The notes below the pieces were generated by a model. The model was not told the origin of the DNA. It saw only the letters and a list, made by a program, of their open reading frames with translations, and did not search any database. 64,000 nucleotides of DNA from Lineus longissimus. Its lineage: Eukaryota > Nemertea > Pilidiophora > Heteronemertea > Lineidae. The translations under genes and the position numbers were made by a program. The stretch covers positions 14,198,349-14,262,348 of the forward strand of contig NC_088318.1 in the NCBI RefSeq assembly GCF_910592395.1, written 5' to 3'. Shown one piece after another: positions 39,001-48,588 of this stretch. Each line of letters starts with the position of its first letter. Position 1 is the first letter of the stretch.

Positions 39001-42000
39001 GATATTTCGTGTTGAGAAGTTCAAACCTGACAATAAAAGCAAAAGGTTGGTATTTCCTTGTAGGGAAAAACGGAAAATTCTGAATTTTGAAAATTTACAG
39101 CCTTGACCTTTAGAGTTGCCAGCAGGATAAGCCACATCCACAGAAAAACTACTGTACACTTTTCTACGGAAATGTTTTTCTCAATAGTGTACCCTCAAAT
39201 TTGCCTCAAATTCAAGATGGCTGTTTAATTCAAAATGGCCGCAAATAAGTATACTGACCTTCCCCTTAGATAGTGATGGCCATGATGACCGGAAATATCT
39301 TCAATACCAGCCATAATGTGGTCCATGAACTGAAAATAGAAAGAAGCAGTCATAAGTTTACTTTGTGGACTACATGTAACATTTTGAAACAGTTTTGTGG
39401 AAAAAAATTTCTGAGGATTATCATATGATGATATTACTAAGGATTACTGGATAGACAAAAAACAAGCTTTTATGATGCAATGTATACTTTATTGGGTCTA
39501 AAATTAAAGACCGAACGCTAAAAACCAGAATTTCTGAAAAATTACATCCCTGCAAGATGTACCTACCCTTTCATTTATCTGCTCATTCATTGTGCATTCA
39601 TGTTTATCACTCTTCTTGACATGGAGAGCGTCCACGAGAGGTTTGATTGTAATACCCTGAAAAGATAATTCAAAACTTATCAGAGTGTTTTTTGCTGATA
39701 GCTTTTAAATGGGTTGCGGGTTGCGGGGTATGTAGAAAATCGCTTAAAACCACATTGACCTAATTCCAACGCAATGTTTTAAAGTCTTTCACAGTATTGG
39801 ATGAAAAGATCGGAAAATATATCCCCAACTGCATGGAAACAACATAAATAATCACAGAACGCCAACAGATTCTACTCCGAAAAGTCGAACATATCTAATT
39901 CCAAAACTGTACGACGACAGAATAATCAAATGAATATTATTACCATTGTTATATCGTAAACGTAGAATTCCACCCCAAAAGTTGAAACTTTTTGATGATA
40001 TCCGACAAATAGAGTAATATCTGAACACAACATACACAAGGAGTGATAGCGGATGCCCCTAACTCAAATGACACAGATGGCCAGGTACGCATGAAGTCAT
40101 ATCAAACACAAACAAAAACAGCGGCTTTAAAAAAAAATAACCAGTGGATTTCCAATTATGGTAAAAGCATCCGCTACAATGTATAGCACATTTGAAAGTG
40201 AGGCTGCCCGGACGAGTCATCGGTATTAAGAACCTAACACGTGCGTCAGCGCAGTTGACACTTTCATGACGGCACGTGCTACGGAGTATATTGTCAGAAG
40301 TGTGTTTTTCGGATTAAAAGTGGGAAATGATTTGTTAGTGAGGGACGCCTTCAGTTCAAAGAAGGGAAATCATAGTACAGAAAGGAGGAAAAGCATTATT
40401 TCAAATTTCAAAATCCGACATCATATTCAGGAGTTATGGTCCTATCTCGACCTGAATGAGCATTCTCTGCTGCCCTCATGTTACCAAGTCAATGCAACCA
40501 AATTTTCAAAGTGTACAAAGGTCAGTTTAGGCCTCTGAATCCAGCCCACAATGTATAAGCAAGTGTTTATCTAATGTCACCAAGTTTAAAATCTGACCAG
40601 ATTTAATATGAGGCTCAATTAGCCTACTCTGAGGATACAAGGGTTAACATGGGCCTCCTAAACATGGCCTTAAAGGAGTAGGCTTATTATTTTTCTTCGA
40701 AACCAAGTCAATCAGAGCCTTTTTGAAACCAAATCAGACACTGACGTACATCACTGGACACAAAAGAGACATGAGAAGATGCAAGTATCTATTTTTAGAC
40801 TATTCATGGCACCTGCAGCCCTGGATTGGTTTTCTCAATATATCAAAGGGTGACATCAGCTCCTTCGTTTACAGAGCAGAAGGACCAACCTGACCATAAA
40901 TGATATATACAACAAACAGATATGAGCAGGATTTCGTAAATGGCCACTTCAGTTAATTATAAACCTACATATTACCACCCTAGCTATCCTCTTAACCCTT
41001 TTAATCACAAAAGCAAAAATTAACAAGATGACGAAAAATTTATATCAAGCACTTACCTGGATAAATACTGTAAAATAAACAACAACAATTGTTGTGGTAA
41101 CAAGCATCCTCTTCATTGGAACGTGGTTTTCGTTTAAAAGTTTGCACAATGAAAACGCAATGGCACCACGAAGGCCCCCGTAGGCCATGACGAATTGGTC
41201 AGTTTTGGTCAATTTGAGCAAACGAACACGGTTGGCCATCCATGTTAAAATCAGAACACCTGAAAAAAACAAACGTTTGAGAATGCCCTGACAGCCTAAC
41301 TATAACATTTTGAAACCTTTTTCTGATACGGCTCAGCGATTTGTTAAGGAATTTTTTGAGCTAATATTTCAAAATTTGACTCCTTTTTTTTACTTGAATT
41401 TGGTCCGAAATCATGGATGATAGCTGTCATGCCAGAACATGAAACAAAATTTTCATTTTTTTCTGATTAATAAATCACTATTTGTGCTTAGACTTGTCAC
41501 ACGCCTGGAAACTTAAACCCACACACAATATCACTTTATCATGCGCAAAAAGTGATTAATTGAATGTGCAATAGAGGTTTCTGTTTATGGAGATATCATG
41601 GGTATCACGTGCAACAACTATTGATAAATCAAGTGTGTAGTCATGCAGCAGGCTCAGGACAAGGAAGTCCAAGCAGATGGTTATGGTATAGATAGTGAAT
41701 ACAAACTATTTTAGGAACAAACATTGGGCACAAAAGCCTTTCAGACCAAAGTTGATTTTTGGTATGAACACTGCCCCAACTTGTCAAAGAATTTCATTGG
41801 AATTATTGAAATTTTGGCAAAATGCAATGAAATAGTTTGATCGGCCTGCTACGTGTCGACTGAGGGTCCTTGCATAACTGTTTACAACATACAGTGGAAC
41901 CTCTCTTAGCGGACACCTCTCTATTAAGGACACCCTCTCTAATAAGGACACTGGTTTTGGTCCCAAACCTGGCATTTTCATTCAAATTGACCTCTGTAAT

Positions 42001-45000
42001 CAGGACACCTCTCTAATAAGAACAGCATATGTCAGTCCCAAGGGTGTCCTTAATAGAGAAGTTCTACTGTACTAGCAATTAAACTCACCTAGTACTCTAT
42101 AAACGAAGCAAAATATTAACGTGAATCCTACAAATGCCACTTGGAAGTCGTGGGTGTCAATCACAGTCGAACATCCAAGGAACATGAAGATGATAGTCTC
42201 GCTCACGCTGCTCAACATCTTCATGAAGTATTTGATGGTTGTTTGAGACTTGTTGGTGACGTTTGCTTCGACGTATTGTTTCATGGTGATGCCGCAGAAC
42301 ACAGCACTGAAAGGATGAAAATATTTTGTTACTTTCAAAATCAAATGATTCAGGAAGGTGGGGAGATGTGCTTTCCTTACATTAGTTGGACAGAAGCCCA
42401 GTCTCGCAAATAGTATTACCAAGGATTGATAAAGAAAGACTTTATTTATTCTTGGTATGATTCATTCTTTTCATGGCCCATTAAACGTTTGAAACACACA
42501 CTGCTGATGTATGTCAACAGCACAGCTGTCAGTGAGACAGCAGTAGTTAAAAAGTGAACGGGAAAATTCTCTGCCATTTTCAGTCTACTCACCAGACACT
42601 GGTGACATCTGGTAGTTAGTGTAAAGCACAATGGCATTAGATATTCAGCACAGCCTCAAGATAGATTTTAAAACTTCTCAAAGAAAAAAAAAGTTTGAGG
42701 AAAATATCATGTTACTCTCTTTCCTTTTTGTCCCCTTTCTCCATACGCCTTCTTTGGCCAAAGCTGGTCACGTCACATATCTGAAAATTTTTACTTACGC
42801 CATTATCCCTGATAAGTGGAACAATTCAGCAGTTAGGTAGGCCAGGTATGCCATGACAAAAACAAAGATGGGCTCAATCACGCGAACATGGTCCGTATAT
42901 TTTGTAATCAATCCCGTGAAGAAGCCAAACAGAACACCAATAAGCGTGCCGACCCCGCCAGCCACAAAGAATGATCCAACACCAGCGATGACATCTATTG
43001 GCATCACAGCACTTTGTACCTCGATCTCGCTGAATGATTCGAACATGTGATAAAGCACCTAGAAAGAAAGGGTTAATTCATTAAGGACAGCTGGTGCCAG
43101 AATGCTATTTTGAGAGTGTACGATACATAAAATTTGCATGTTCACAAATATCTTTTTTAATTCAACAAAATACAAATATGAGCCTTTTTAAGTTTCTTTA
43201 ATGGCGGGTCTATTTGGCAAGCCGCTCGCCGAACAGGCATCTTTTTTTGTCCTGTTTGGAGAGCCGCGTGCCAAACAGGTAAAAAATCTACCCTGTTTGG
43301 CGAGCTGGAGACTTTACAACACATTAGCCAATCGGAGAGCTCTCCATTCAGGACAACAAAAAGTCGCTGTTTGGTAAGCCGGGCTTGCCAAATAGTCACT
43401 TCCTTCTTTAATTCTGCTCCCGAAAACCCTATTATGATCGTACACAGGCACACCTTCCCTGGCTTTTTAATTGTTTGGTGATATTTTAGAAAGTCAAACT
43501 GATTTCCCAGGGTGCTATTGTTTGCAGCATTGTAGAAACTGCTAGTGGTACCATGGCTACCTACGCGACAGAGTATAGCAGACTGAAAGCAGTGACAGCA
43601 TTGTTGAGTTATGAGTCTCCAAACACTAGGATAAAGAGCACCTTGTTGGAACAGTGACAGTATCAGAATTAATTTTGCTAAGATCACCAAAAAAAATTGA
43701 GGGATGAATCTACATGTGTTCCTCAAATGCTTTTAAAAAGGAAGATTTTGTACAATACTCCAAAACGCTTCTCTACTGGCGCAAATATTAAAAATAACCT
43801 CGTCTACATGGCCATTTGTCACCTGGATGGATATGATATGGTGATAACCACAATATTTAAAAGATACCAAACCACCTGTGTTGGGTGTCCCTGGTTCAGT
43901 GGGATGTGGTAGTCTGATCGAGCAACTGTAATATTTATGCACACAGCATCGGGGTCTCTTTTCATTTTGTTGAGGACACCACAACAAACATACATAATAC
44001 AGTTAACGGTGGTGATAACGTCAACAATTACAGCAGGTTGGCCAAAAACCTAAACAAGCATACTTGGCCGCTTGGCGCAATAAACCAATACGTGTAGATG
44101 GAAAAAAATTCTCAAATGGTAATACCATGATATCTGGATTTAACTGGTTGTAAAACTAAAAGCACTATCAAGAGATGCATAGTCAAATTTGTCTTGCATA
44201 GTTGGTGTTGGGCAACGAATACTACTTGTCGCTCAAGAGGATATAGAACCAGTGTTGGTGTTAAAATGCAGCACGTAAACACAACACCTTCAATTCAACT
44301 TACAACGGTGACCGCATCATTCAGCAATGATTCTCCAAACACAATGATATGAAGGACTTCGTTGACTTGTATCTCTTCAAAGACGGCGAGAACAGCGACT
44401 GGATCCACTGCTGAGATCAAGCTGGCGAATAAGAGGCAGTGTAACATCCCTATATCTACATCAACCCATCCCAGGACTTCATTGGACACAGCCCATAGTG
44501 AAAACCCAATGGTCAGAGTATTGAACAGAGTACCTGTAAAGAGAGAATAGCTTGGTATTTGGTTATTTAATATTTGTACTTTGCGCAAAATGCTGTGTTG
44601 TGGGGGGGGGGGGGCACATAAAGACCCCTGTATTACACCATGTTATGTCACAGGACCTATGACTATGAGATGACGCAATTAAAGGACATGTCTCTCAGAT
44701 TCTCCACAAGGTAACAGGGTGGCCCGACCTTCATTGGCAGCTTACCACCTACCTTCCTCTAGAATTTTGTAAAGGGTTTCTACAGGGCCACCCTACCTCA
44801 AATTGCTGGCCACCCTACCTTAACCTTGTGCTGCACACTGGCAAAACTTCTTCAATATATATCAAGGGTACCACCCTACCTTGAAAAAACCCTGAGAGAA
44901 TACACTGACTCTCTATTAAGATACACCACAGCTAAGAATTTTCATACTCACCAACTATTGCATAGAGCAAAATGGTCCCAATGTTGTCAAAGAATGAGCG

Positions 45001-46713
45001 ATTTGGCATGAAGTATCCAGCCTCAAGTACGATGGGCGGTAACAGAAAGAGGAAGAATATGGTTGAATCTAGCTGGTAGTAGCTCGCCGACAGGAACTTG
45101 CTGAAGAAGAGGAGGATGCCAACGATGACACCGATCAGAATGAGGAGGCAACTCTCCGGGAAGATAGACGATAGTTTGTTGTAGAGGTGGAAGCCTGAAA
45201 CAAACAACGAGACATGCATCAATCAATCAATCAACCCACCTGACTACCCAACCATCCACCAACCCACCAGACTACCCACCCACCCACCCGACTACCCACC
45301 CATCCACTCATCCATCCGACTACCCACCCATCCATCCATCTGACTACCAACCAACCCATCCACCCAACCACCCCGACTACCCACCCACCCCACCCACCAA
45401 GAGATCTGAATCATTTAGTTGGCTAAATACTATAAGACTTGGCCCTTAGTCCTGGAAATTGCCTGTGTCACATTCATCTTACTGAGTTCCTGAGACATAT
45501 CTTTCATAACTGGTCAAATCCATCACTAAAGATTTTGTTGAAGTAATGATATGGTTGTGAAAACTATTTGGTCTCATGGTCTAAGATTTTTCTACAGAAA
45601 ACCATTACAATTTCAATGATTATGATCTGGTGGTGTGTTTTAATGGTCTTGTGGTATGAAAATGGTTCATCATTGGGCTGCCCTATCAGTATTGTGCTCT
45701 AAGATATCCAGACCTCAGCATCCCTAACCATAATTCTAGACCAGGTAACTTTTTTCACCTCACCTCAGCCATAACAGCCTGAGCATGTAAAAATTCATTA
45801 AAAATATATTATTCTTATCAAAAATCTAATATTCTGCTCACACCATTCGGCATTATGACCAAACCCAATAAAAGGACATCTGTTACACTGAGGCCAATAA
45901 TTCAAAATGAAATTCTATGGATGATGACCCACTTCACAAAGTGTCTAGGTTTTCATAACCAAGACCTTTCAGACCATGTGATAAGATTGTGATATAGCAC
46001 TAAAATGCCCCATGTTCCTGGTTGAGATATGTTCCAACTGTTCTGCATAACCTGTATGGAATGAAATAGAAAATATTGGACACACGATATGGTTCACTGA
46101 TATTGGAACTACATAATGAAATTTTGTTAGGTTCTGGGCACTTTTTGACCCCCCAGGACTGAATGTAAACCAGGGCAATGTCTTCATTTCAACCTTGAGT
46201 TTCAAATACATGTATCACACAAGGGGAGGGATATGGTGTAGAGAAGACAGTTTAAAGCGGACTGGTCAAATGTACCCTGCCAAGTTAGGCCAAGCTCAGT
46301 AGGGGGAGGGGGAGGGGGGGGGATGATTGTGATGTATACTAACACATGTACAGTAGAACCTCTCTAAGCGGACACCTCTCTATTAAGGACAACCTCTCTA
46401 TTAAGGATAGCTTTGGTCCCAAATCCATCAAGATCTCTGCAAAGCAAAATTGTTAGAAATAAAACTCACCAATCTTTGCTAAACTGGCCAGCAGTATCCA
46501 TAGTGAAATTACGAAAGGGACTGCCACACGATCGAAGTTTATACCGGCAACATGATAACGCATCTCTTCAACAGCTGATTCGTTTTCGTTGTGGATAGAA
46601 TCCGTTCCATTTTTAGGACTAATAGCTACTTCACTAGCCTCAGTAAGAACAAATGAAATACATCCAATGATGAAATTTATTAGAATAAACCCCACATCAC
46701 CATATGAACCCAT
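20214..46713 (-). CDS. SLC9A: Na+/H+ exchanger, NHE1-5 type, 13 exons
   Basis: Electroneutral Na+/H+ antiporter of the plasma-membrane SLC9A group. Exons in transcript order: 46713-46470, 45194-44952, 44533-44304, 43058-42799, 42306-42089, 41259-41057, 39656-39567, 39329-39259, 39026-38808, 37470-37296, 24234-24015, 23030-22911, 21055-20214 (stop TAG); 3135 nt, 1044 residues, every junction in phase. The start has a perfect Kozak context (ACCATGG) and a signal-like first helix. Family marks: [17 protein letters not shown] (TM4, inhibitor region), [26 protein letters not shown] (catalytic ND pair), [49 protein letters not shown] and [12 protein letters not shown]. The membrane part resembles NHE1 most by eye; subtype is uncertain. 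The cytosolic tail is longer than in NHE1 (815 residues) and carries RRxS at S587, S659, S963 and S977, plus three (L/F)PW(K/R) motifs. It is head to head with the sphingomyelinase gene. Confidence 0.95.
21056..22910. other. exchanger intron 12
   Basis: Intron between the exons at 22911-23030 and 20214-21055. Its donor half is filled by a 69-bp minisatellite; the rest is AT-rich with a C-run near 22023. No exon seen. Confidence 0.85.
22075..22850. repeat. 69-bp minisatellite with open 23-residue frame
   Basis: About eleven copies of a 69-bp unit containing GATATCCGAGATGAGCGCTT and CCCACCCGATATAATTCAGG. Because 69 is 23 codons, one plus-strand frame stays open over seven units and would read repeats of [14 protein letters not shown]; it stops at 22658-22660 and reopens. 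It lies inside an exchanger intron on the opposite strand. Early copies are degenerate and central copies near identical. Confidence 0.93.
23031..24014. other. exchanger intron 11
   Basis: No exon seen. A hairpin near 23683-23732 pairs GCAATTTTTGTTGC with GCAACAAAAATCGC, resembling the arm of the TTAA MITE at 16191. It may be a relic of a related element. Confidence 0.6.
24598..24617. repeat. 20-base G homopolymer
   Basis: An uninterrupted run of 20 G in exchanger intron 10; the longest single-base run noticed. Confidence 0.85.
28135..28345. repeat. 27-bp satellite of ATCTGTCACACAGAT type
   Basis: From 28201 a 27-bp unit (ATCTCTATCTGTCACACAGA then TGGATGG) repeats about five times; looser copies start near 28135. 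Each unit contains a near-palindrome ATCTGTC...ACAGAT, so both strands show similar open nine-residue repeats. These are not evidence of coding. Confidence 0.9.
28401..28690. repeat. 128-bp higher-order repeat
   Basis: A block starting GTCACACAGATAGAT restarts at 28529 and again, diverged and truncated, at 28657: a 128-bp period. It includes GTCTCCTGGCTTGGAT and CACGGATGGATATCCATCTG. It is built from the same ATCTGTC/GGATGGA words as the adjacent 27-bp satellite. Confidence 0.88.
29769..29786. repeat. (AC)n microsatellite
   Basis: Nine AC units in exchanger intron 10. Confidence 0.85.
35217..35247. mobile_element. right-end fragment of TA-flanked MITE family
   Basis: GTGTCCTCAATAGAGAGGTT followed by CTACTGTA matches the right terminus of the complete copy at 41890-42071. 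Only the terminal part remains. It abuts the foldback element that starts at 35251. Confidence 0.75.
35251..35620. mobile_element. 370-bp foldback element with long inverted ends
   Basis: The left end ATGCAAGTATCAATTCGTGT continues CTTGTACCCCCCTCCTCAA. The right end is its reverse complement (ending ACGAATTGATACTTGCAT), interrupted by a longer G run. Arms are about 40-46 bp with one mismatch apart from the homopolymer. No coding capacity. Target duplication not clear. Confidence 0.85.
37471..38807. other. exchanger intron 9
   Basis: 1.3 kb with no exon or repeat array seen; two short direct repeats of the TTAGTCTATA type near 38075-38120. Confidence 0.6.
39657..41056. other. exchanger intron 6
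   Basis: 1.4 kb between the exon ending in the last transmembrane segment and the start of the cytosolic tail. Nothing recognised. Confidence 0.6.
41890..42071. mobile_element. complete TA-flanked MITE (mariner-like ends)
   Basis: A 182-bp element in exchanger intron 5. Left end TACAGTGGAACCTCTCT, right end AGAGAAGTTCTACTGTA, nearly perfect inverted copies, each with TA outside CAGTRGAAC. Internally, ACCTCTCTATTAAGGACA words repeat. TA target sites point to the Tc1/mariner superfamily. Relics occur at 35217-35247, 46349-46429 and about 51572-51617. Confidence 0.85.
43059..44303. other. exchanger intron 3
   Basis: 1.2 kb. It contains the foldback element at 43210-43395. A 189-codon open frame at 43157-43726 on the gene strand runs through that element and has no recognisable homology. 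Confidence 0.65.
43210..43395. mobile_element. compact foldback element with nested hairpins
   Basis: Outer ends CTATTTGGCAAGCC and GGCTTGCCAAATAG are perfect 14-bp inverted repeats 186 bp apart. Inside is a perfect 9-bp-arm hairpin (CCTGTTTGG at 43251, CCAAACAGG to 43279) and a second hairpin TTTGGTAAGCC / GGCTTGCCAAA. The CTRTTTGG..AGCCG word occurs at least four times. Confidence 0.75.
44818..44898 (+). repeat. dispersed repeat, copy B (exchanger intron 2)
   Basis: Shares GCACACTGGCAAAACTTCTT, ATATCAAGGGT and CCCTACCTTGA blocks with 4122-4198 in importin-4 intron 12. Just upstream (44719-44822), GGCCACCCTACCT is repeated. Confidence 0.7.
45217..45405. repeat. degenerate (ACCC/ATCC)n simple repeat
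   Basis: Tetranucleotide-like array of CACC, CATC and GACTACCCACC words in exchanger intron 1, next to the donor side of exon 2. Confidence 0.85.
46349..46429. mobile_element. truncated left half of TA-flanked MITE family
   Basis: Starts TACAGTAGAACCTCTCTAAG and matches the complete copy at 41890 through TTGGTCCCAAA, then diverges; the right terminus is missing. Confidence 0.8.
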
Positions 46714-46954
46714 GGTAACCGCTAAAAAAACGAACAATCGTGATTTTCCCCCCCTAATTCGCAAGGCTTGCAAACATCGACCACATCCATTGCTAGCATG
46801 CTTCCAAATGGGTATTGGCAAGTTGGATAGTGGCGACATCTATGCTAATATTATTGCTAACTCAGTTACGACCACACCTCAATACAGTGAAGCAGCCCTG
46901 AAGCAGTGGTGTTCATCTGCCTTATACCCCGGCCTGCGACGTTTTTTTAAAGTT

Positions 46955-47035
46955 GGCTACTGCTGAGATTCGAACTCGCACGTTTTGGTCATCAATGATC
47001 TTGTTCTAACAACACGTGCCCCCGAGCACATGCTT
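46955..47035 (-). repeat. tRNA-like SINE head or tRNA pseudogene
   Basis: Read on the minus strand it contains a B-box-like GAGTTCGAATCTC (46965-46977) and about 40 bases upstream GTGTTGTTAGAAC, an A-box/D-arm-like stretch, linked by GATCATTGATGACC. Stems do not form an intact cloverleaf, so a tRNA-derived SINE head is more likely than a working tRNA. Confidence 0.5.
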
Positions 47036-47209
47036 TTCTAATTTTATGACGTCAGGCGAAGTTACTGAGCTGTGATTGGCTGATTGATGTACACAATGGT
47101 ACAAACCAACCTGTAAAAAAAAAACTCGCCCGGGGGCCCAAGGCCTATAGATTCCCTGGGCAGTCCGTTAGGTCATCCTAATTGGGTCTCCTAATGGTGA
47201 GGGTGAGGA

Positions 47210-47500
47210 ACGAGGCCGGTCCCCTCCAGTATTAATTTCCCCTCCCTCATAAACCAAACGAGTCCTCATTGAATGGTCCGTCTCCAGTATGAACCCCCTT
47301 CCCTAGATGACCGCATCACACAGGAGGCCACACTAAATGGTTTATCTCCAGTATGAATCACTCCCTCAGATGACCATAACCAACATAGTCCCCATTGGTA
47401 AATGGTTTATCTCCAGTATCTATCCCCCCCTCAGATCAGACACTGTCAGACCACACCGAATGGTTTGTCTTCAGTATGAATCTTTCAGATGACCACAATC
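47210..47500. repeat. degenerate tandem repeat, about 60-65 bp unit
   Basis: Four to five loose copies of GAATGGTTTATCTCCAGTAT followed by a CCCTCAGATGACCA block. Divergence is high, so this looks old. It lies in the shared promoter region. Confidence 0.7.
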
Positions 47501-47564
47501 ATCGGACGCGGCCGCGGTGGGTCTTCATCATATTGATGACATTTTTTTCAATGTCTAATTTACG

Positions 47565-47654
47565 CATTCTCGCGGCATTATTCTAATGGTGTTATCTTGG
47601 CTACGTATTTGGTACGTATGTAGGTCAGTGTCTATGCTGCCACCTGTCTTAGTG
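47565..47654 (+). repeat. duplicated upstream block, copy 1
   Basis: Contains CGGCATTATTCTAATGGT and, later, GTCAGTGTCTATGCTGCCAC then CTTAGT. The same order recurs at 48136-48222. This copy sits just upstream of the importin-like orphan exon. Confidence 0.7.
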
Positions 47655-47706
47655 CTCTCCGATTTTTCCAACCGTATTGCGGTAAAAGGAGGATGGAAAA
47701 ACCAAA

Positions 47707-47775
47707 ATGGCATCCAATTGGGAAAGTGTTGATCTTGGGAGTCTTTTAATGCCAGACAACGCTGTTATTCAGCAA
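47707..47775 (+). pseudogene. orphan importin-4-like first exon
   Basis: An ATG opens 23 codons ending in phase 0 at a strong donor (CAA|GTAAGC). The peptide is MASNWESVDLGSLLMPDNAV plus IQQ. Its SLLMPDNAVIQQ stretch resembles the first residues of importin-4 (human, from memory: LLLPDTERIRR, immediately before ATEQL). No matching next exon was found downstream before the sphingomyelinase gene. It may be a duplicated importin first exon, an alternative 5' exon, or chance. The real importin-4 in this window starts outside it, so the two cannot be compared here. Confidence 0.35.
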
Positions 47776-48135
47776 GTAAGCATATTCTAAGAAAAAGAGA
47801 TGAATAATCACATAGATATGTATCTTATCTACCGATATCTAGCGAAGTGACCCCTGTTGTTTTCTCAATTTTGCGATCTTGGCCGGTGGGTTTGGGGTCT
47901 AGGTGTGTGTACTGTGTAGTAGGCCTGCCCTAGTGTAAGTGTTACAACTACAAGTGACGGAAGTGTATACAATACTGAATACAGTGACTCTACACGAATA
48001 CAATGTAGGCCAAGCCTGTAAAGAGTTAGGTCATGTAGGTGTGGGCTTTGTAATACATACACTTGCATGTATGATGTACATGCATGTAGTCCACAGGCAT
48101 GGCCGAGACGGGCACCAGTCCATCTACACAGACAG

Positions 48136-48222
48136 ATTCTCGGCATTATTCCCATGGTTTTAACCCCACTTACGCAGCAAGTACGTTGCAGGTCAATGAC
48201 CTATGCTGCTACCTCTTAGTAA
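48136..48222 (+). repeat. duplicated upstream block, copy 2
   Basis: CGGCATTATTCCCATGGT, then GTCAATGACCTATGCTGCTAC and CTTAGT match 47565-47654 in order and strand, about 570 bp apart. It lies about 370 bp before the sphingomyelinase start and may be part of its promoter. Confidence 0.7.
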
Positions 48223-48588
48223 GGACAATAACTAGTAGTCTGTTTACTTCTTCGCACATTTTGTACACGTTGTAGTGAGTTTATTGAGGAGAGTTTCATT
48301 CGACGCTGACACCAATGTTATTGTTAATGTTAAGTCCTTTTCACAGTGGACTGGAGTTGACCATGAAATATAAAGGTCATTTTTCAAACTTAATGATCAT
48401 CAAAGTCATTCAAGACATCATGAACATTTGAAGACAGGGACAAGTAAATTGCTTGAATCAATAAGTTTGAATATTGATTACTAATTTTCCATTTTTTGTG
48501 CTTTGACACTTTCAGGTAAAAGTTAAATGACATTGCATAGAGGTCTACCATTTTTGAACAGAAGTCGCCTAAGTTTCACTGGATCGGC

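Larger units (their letters stand above)
45195..46469. other. exchanger intron 1
   Basis: 1.3 kb. It holds the ACCC/ATCC simple repeat (45217-45405), a G-rich run near 46300-46322 and a truncated MITE (46349-46429). No exon seen. Confidence 0.65.
46714..48588. other. divergent intergenic region, exchanger / sphingomyelinase
   Basis: 1.9 kb between two start codons pointing away from each other, so it should hold both promoters. A possible acceptor (TTTTTTTAG) lies just upstream of the exchanger ATG on the minus strand, suggesting a 5' UTR intron. It also contains a tRNA-like element, a degenerate tandem repeat, an orphan importin-like exon and a duplicated 90-bp block. Confidence 0.65.

Noticed and set aside
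43157-43726. 189-codon open frame on the minus strand in exchanger intron 3
   Set aside because: It runs through a foldback element, has no family resemblance I can recognise, and flanking exons splice in phase without it.
46714-46839. Longer N-terminus for the exchanger from an upstream ATG
   Set aside because: The Met at 46713 has a perfect Kozak context and opens a signal-like helix. A TTTTTTTAG acceptor lies just upstream, so the extra codons are probably intron.
46955-47035. Functional tRNA gene
   Set aside because: Only box-like motifs are visible; acceptor and other stems do not pair, so it is listed as a SINE-type relic.
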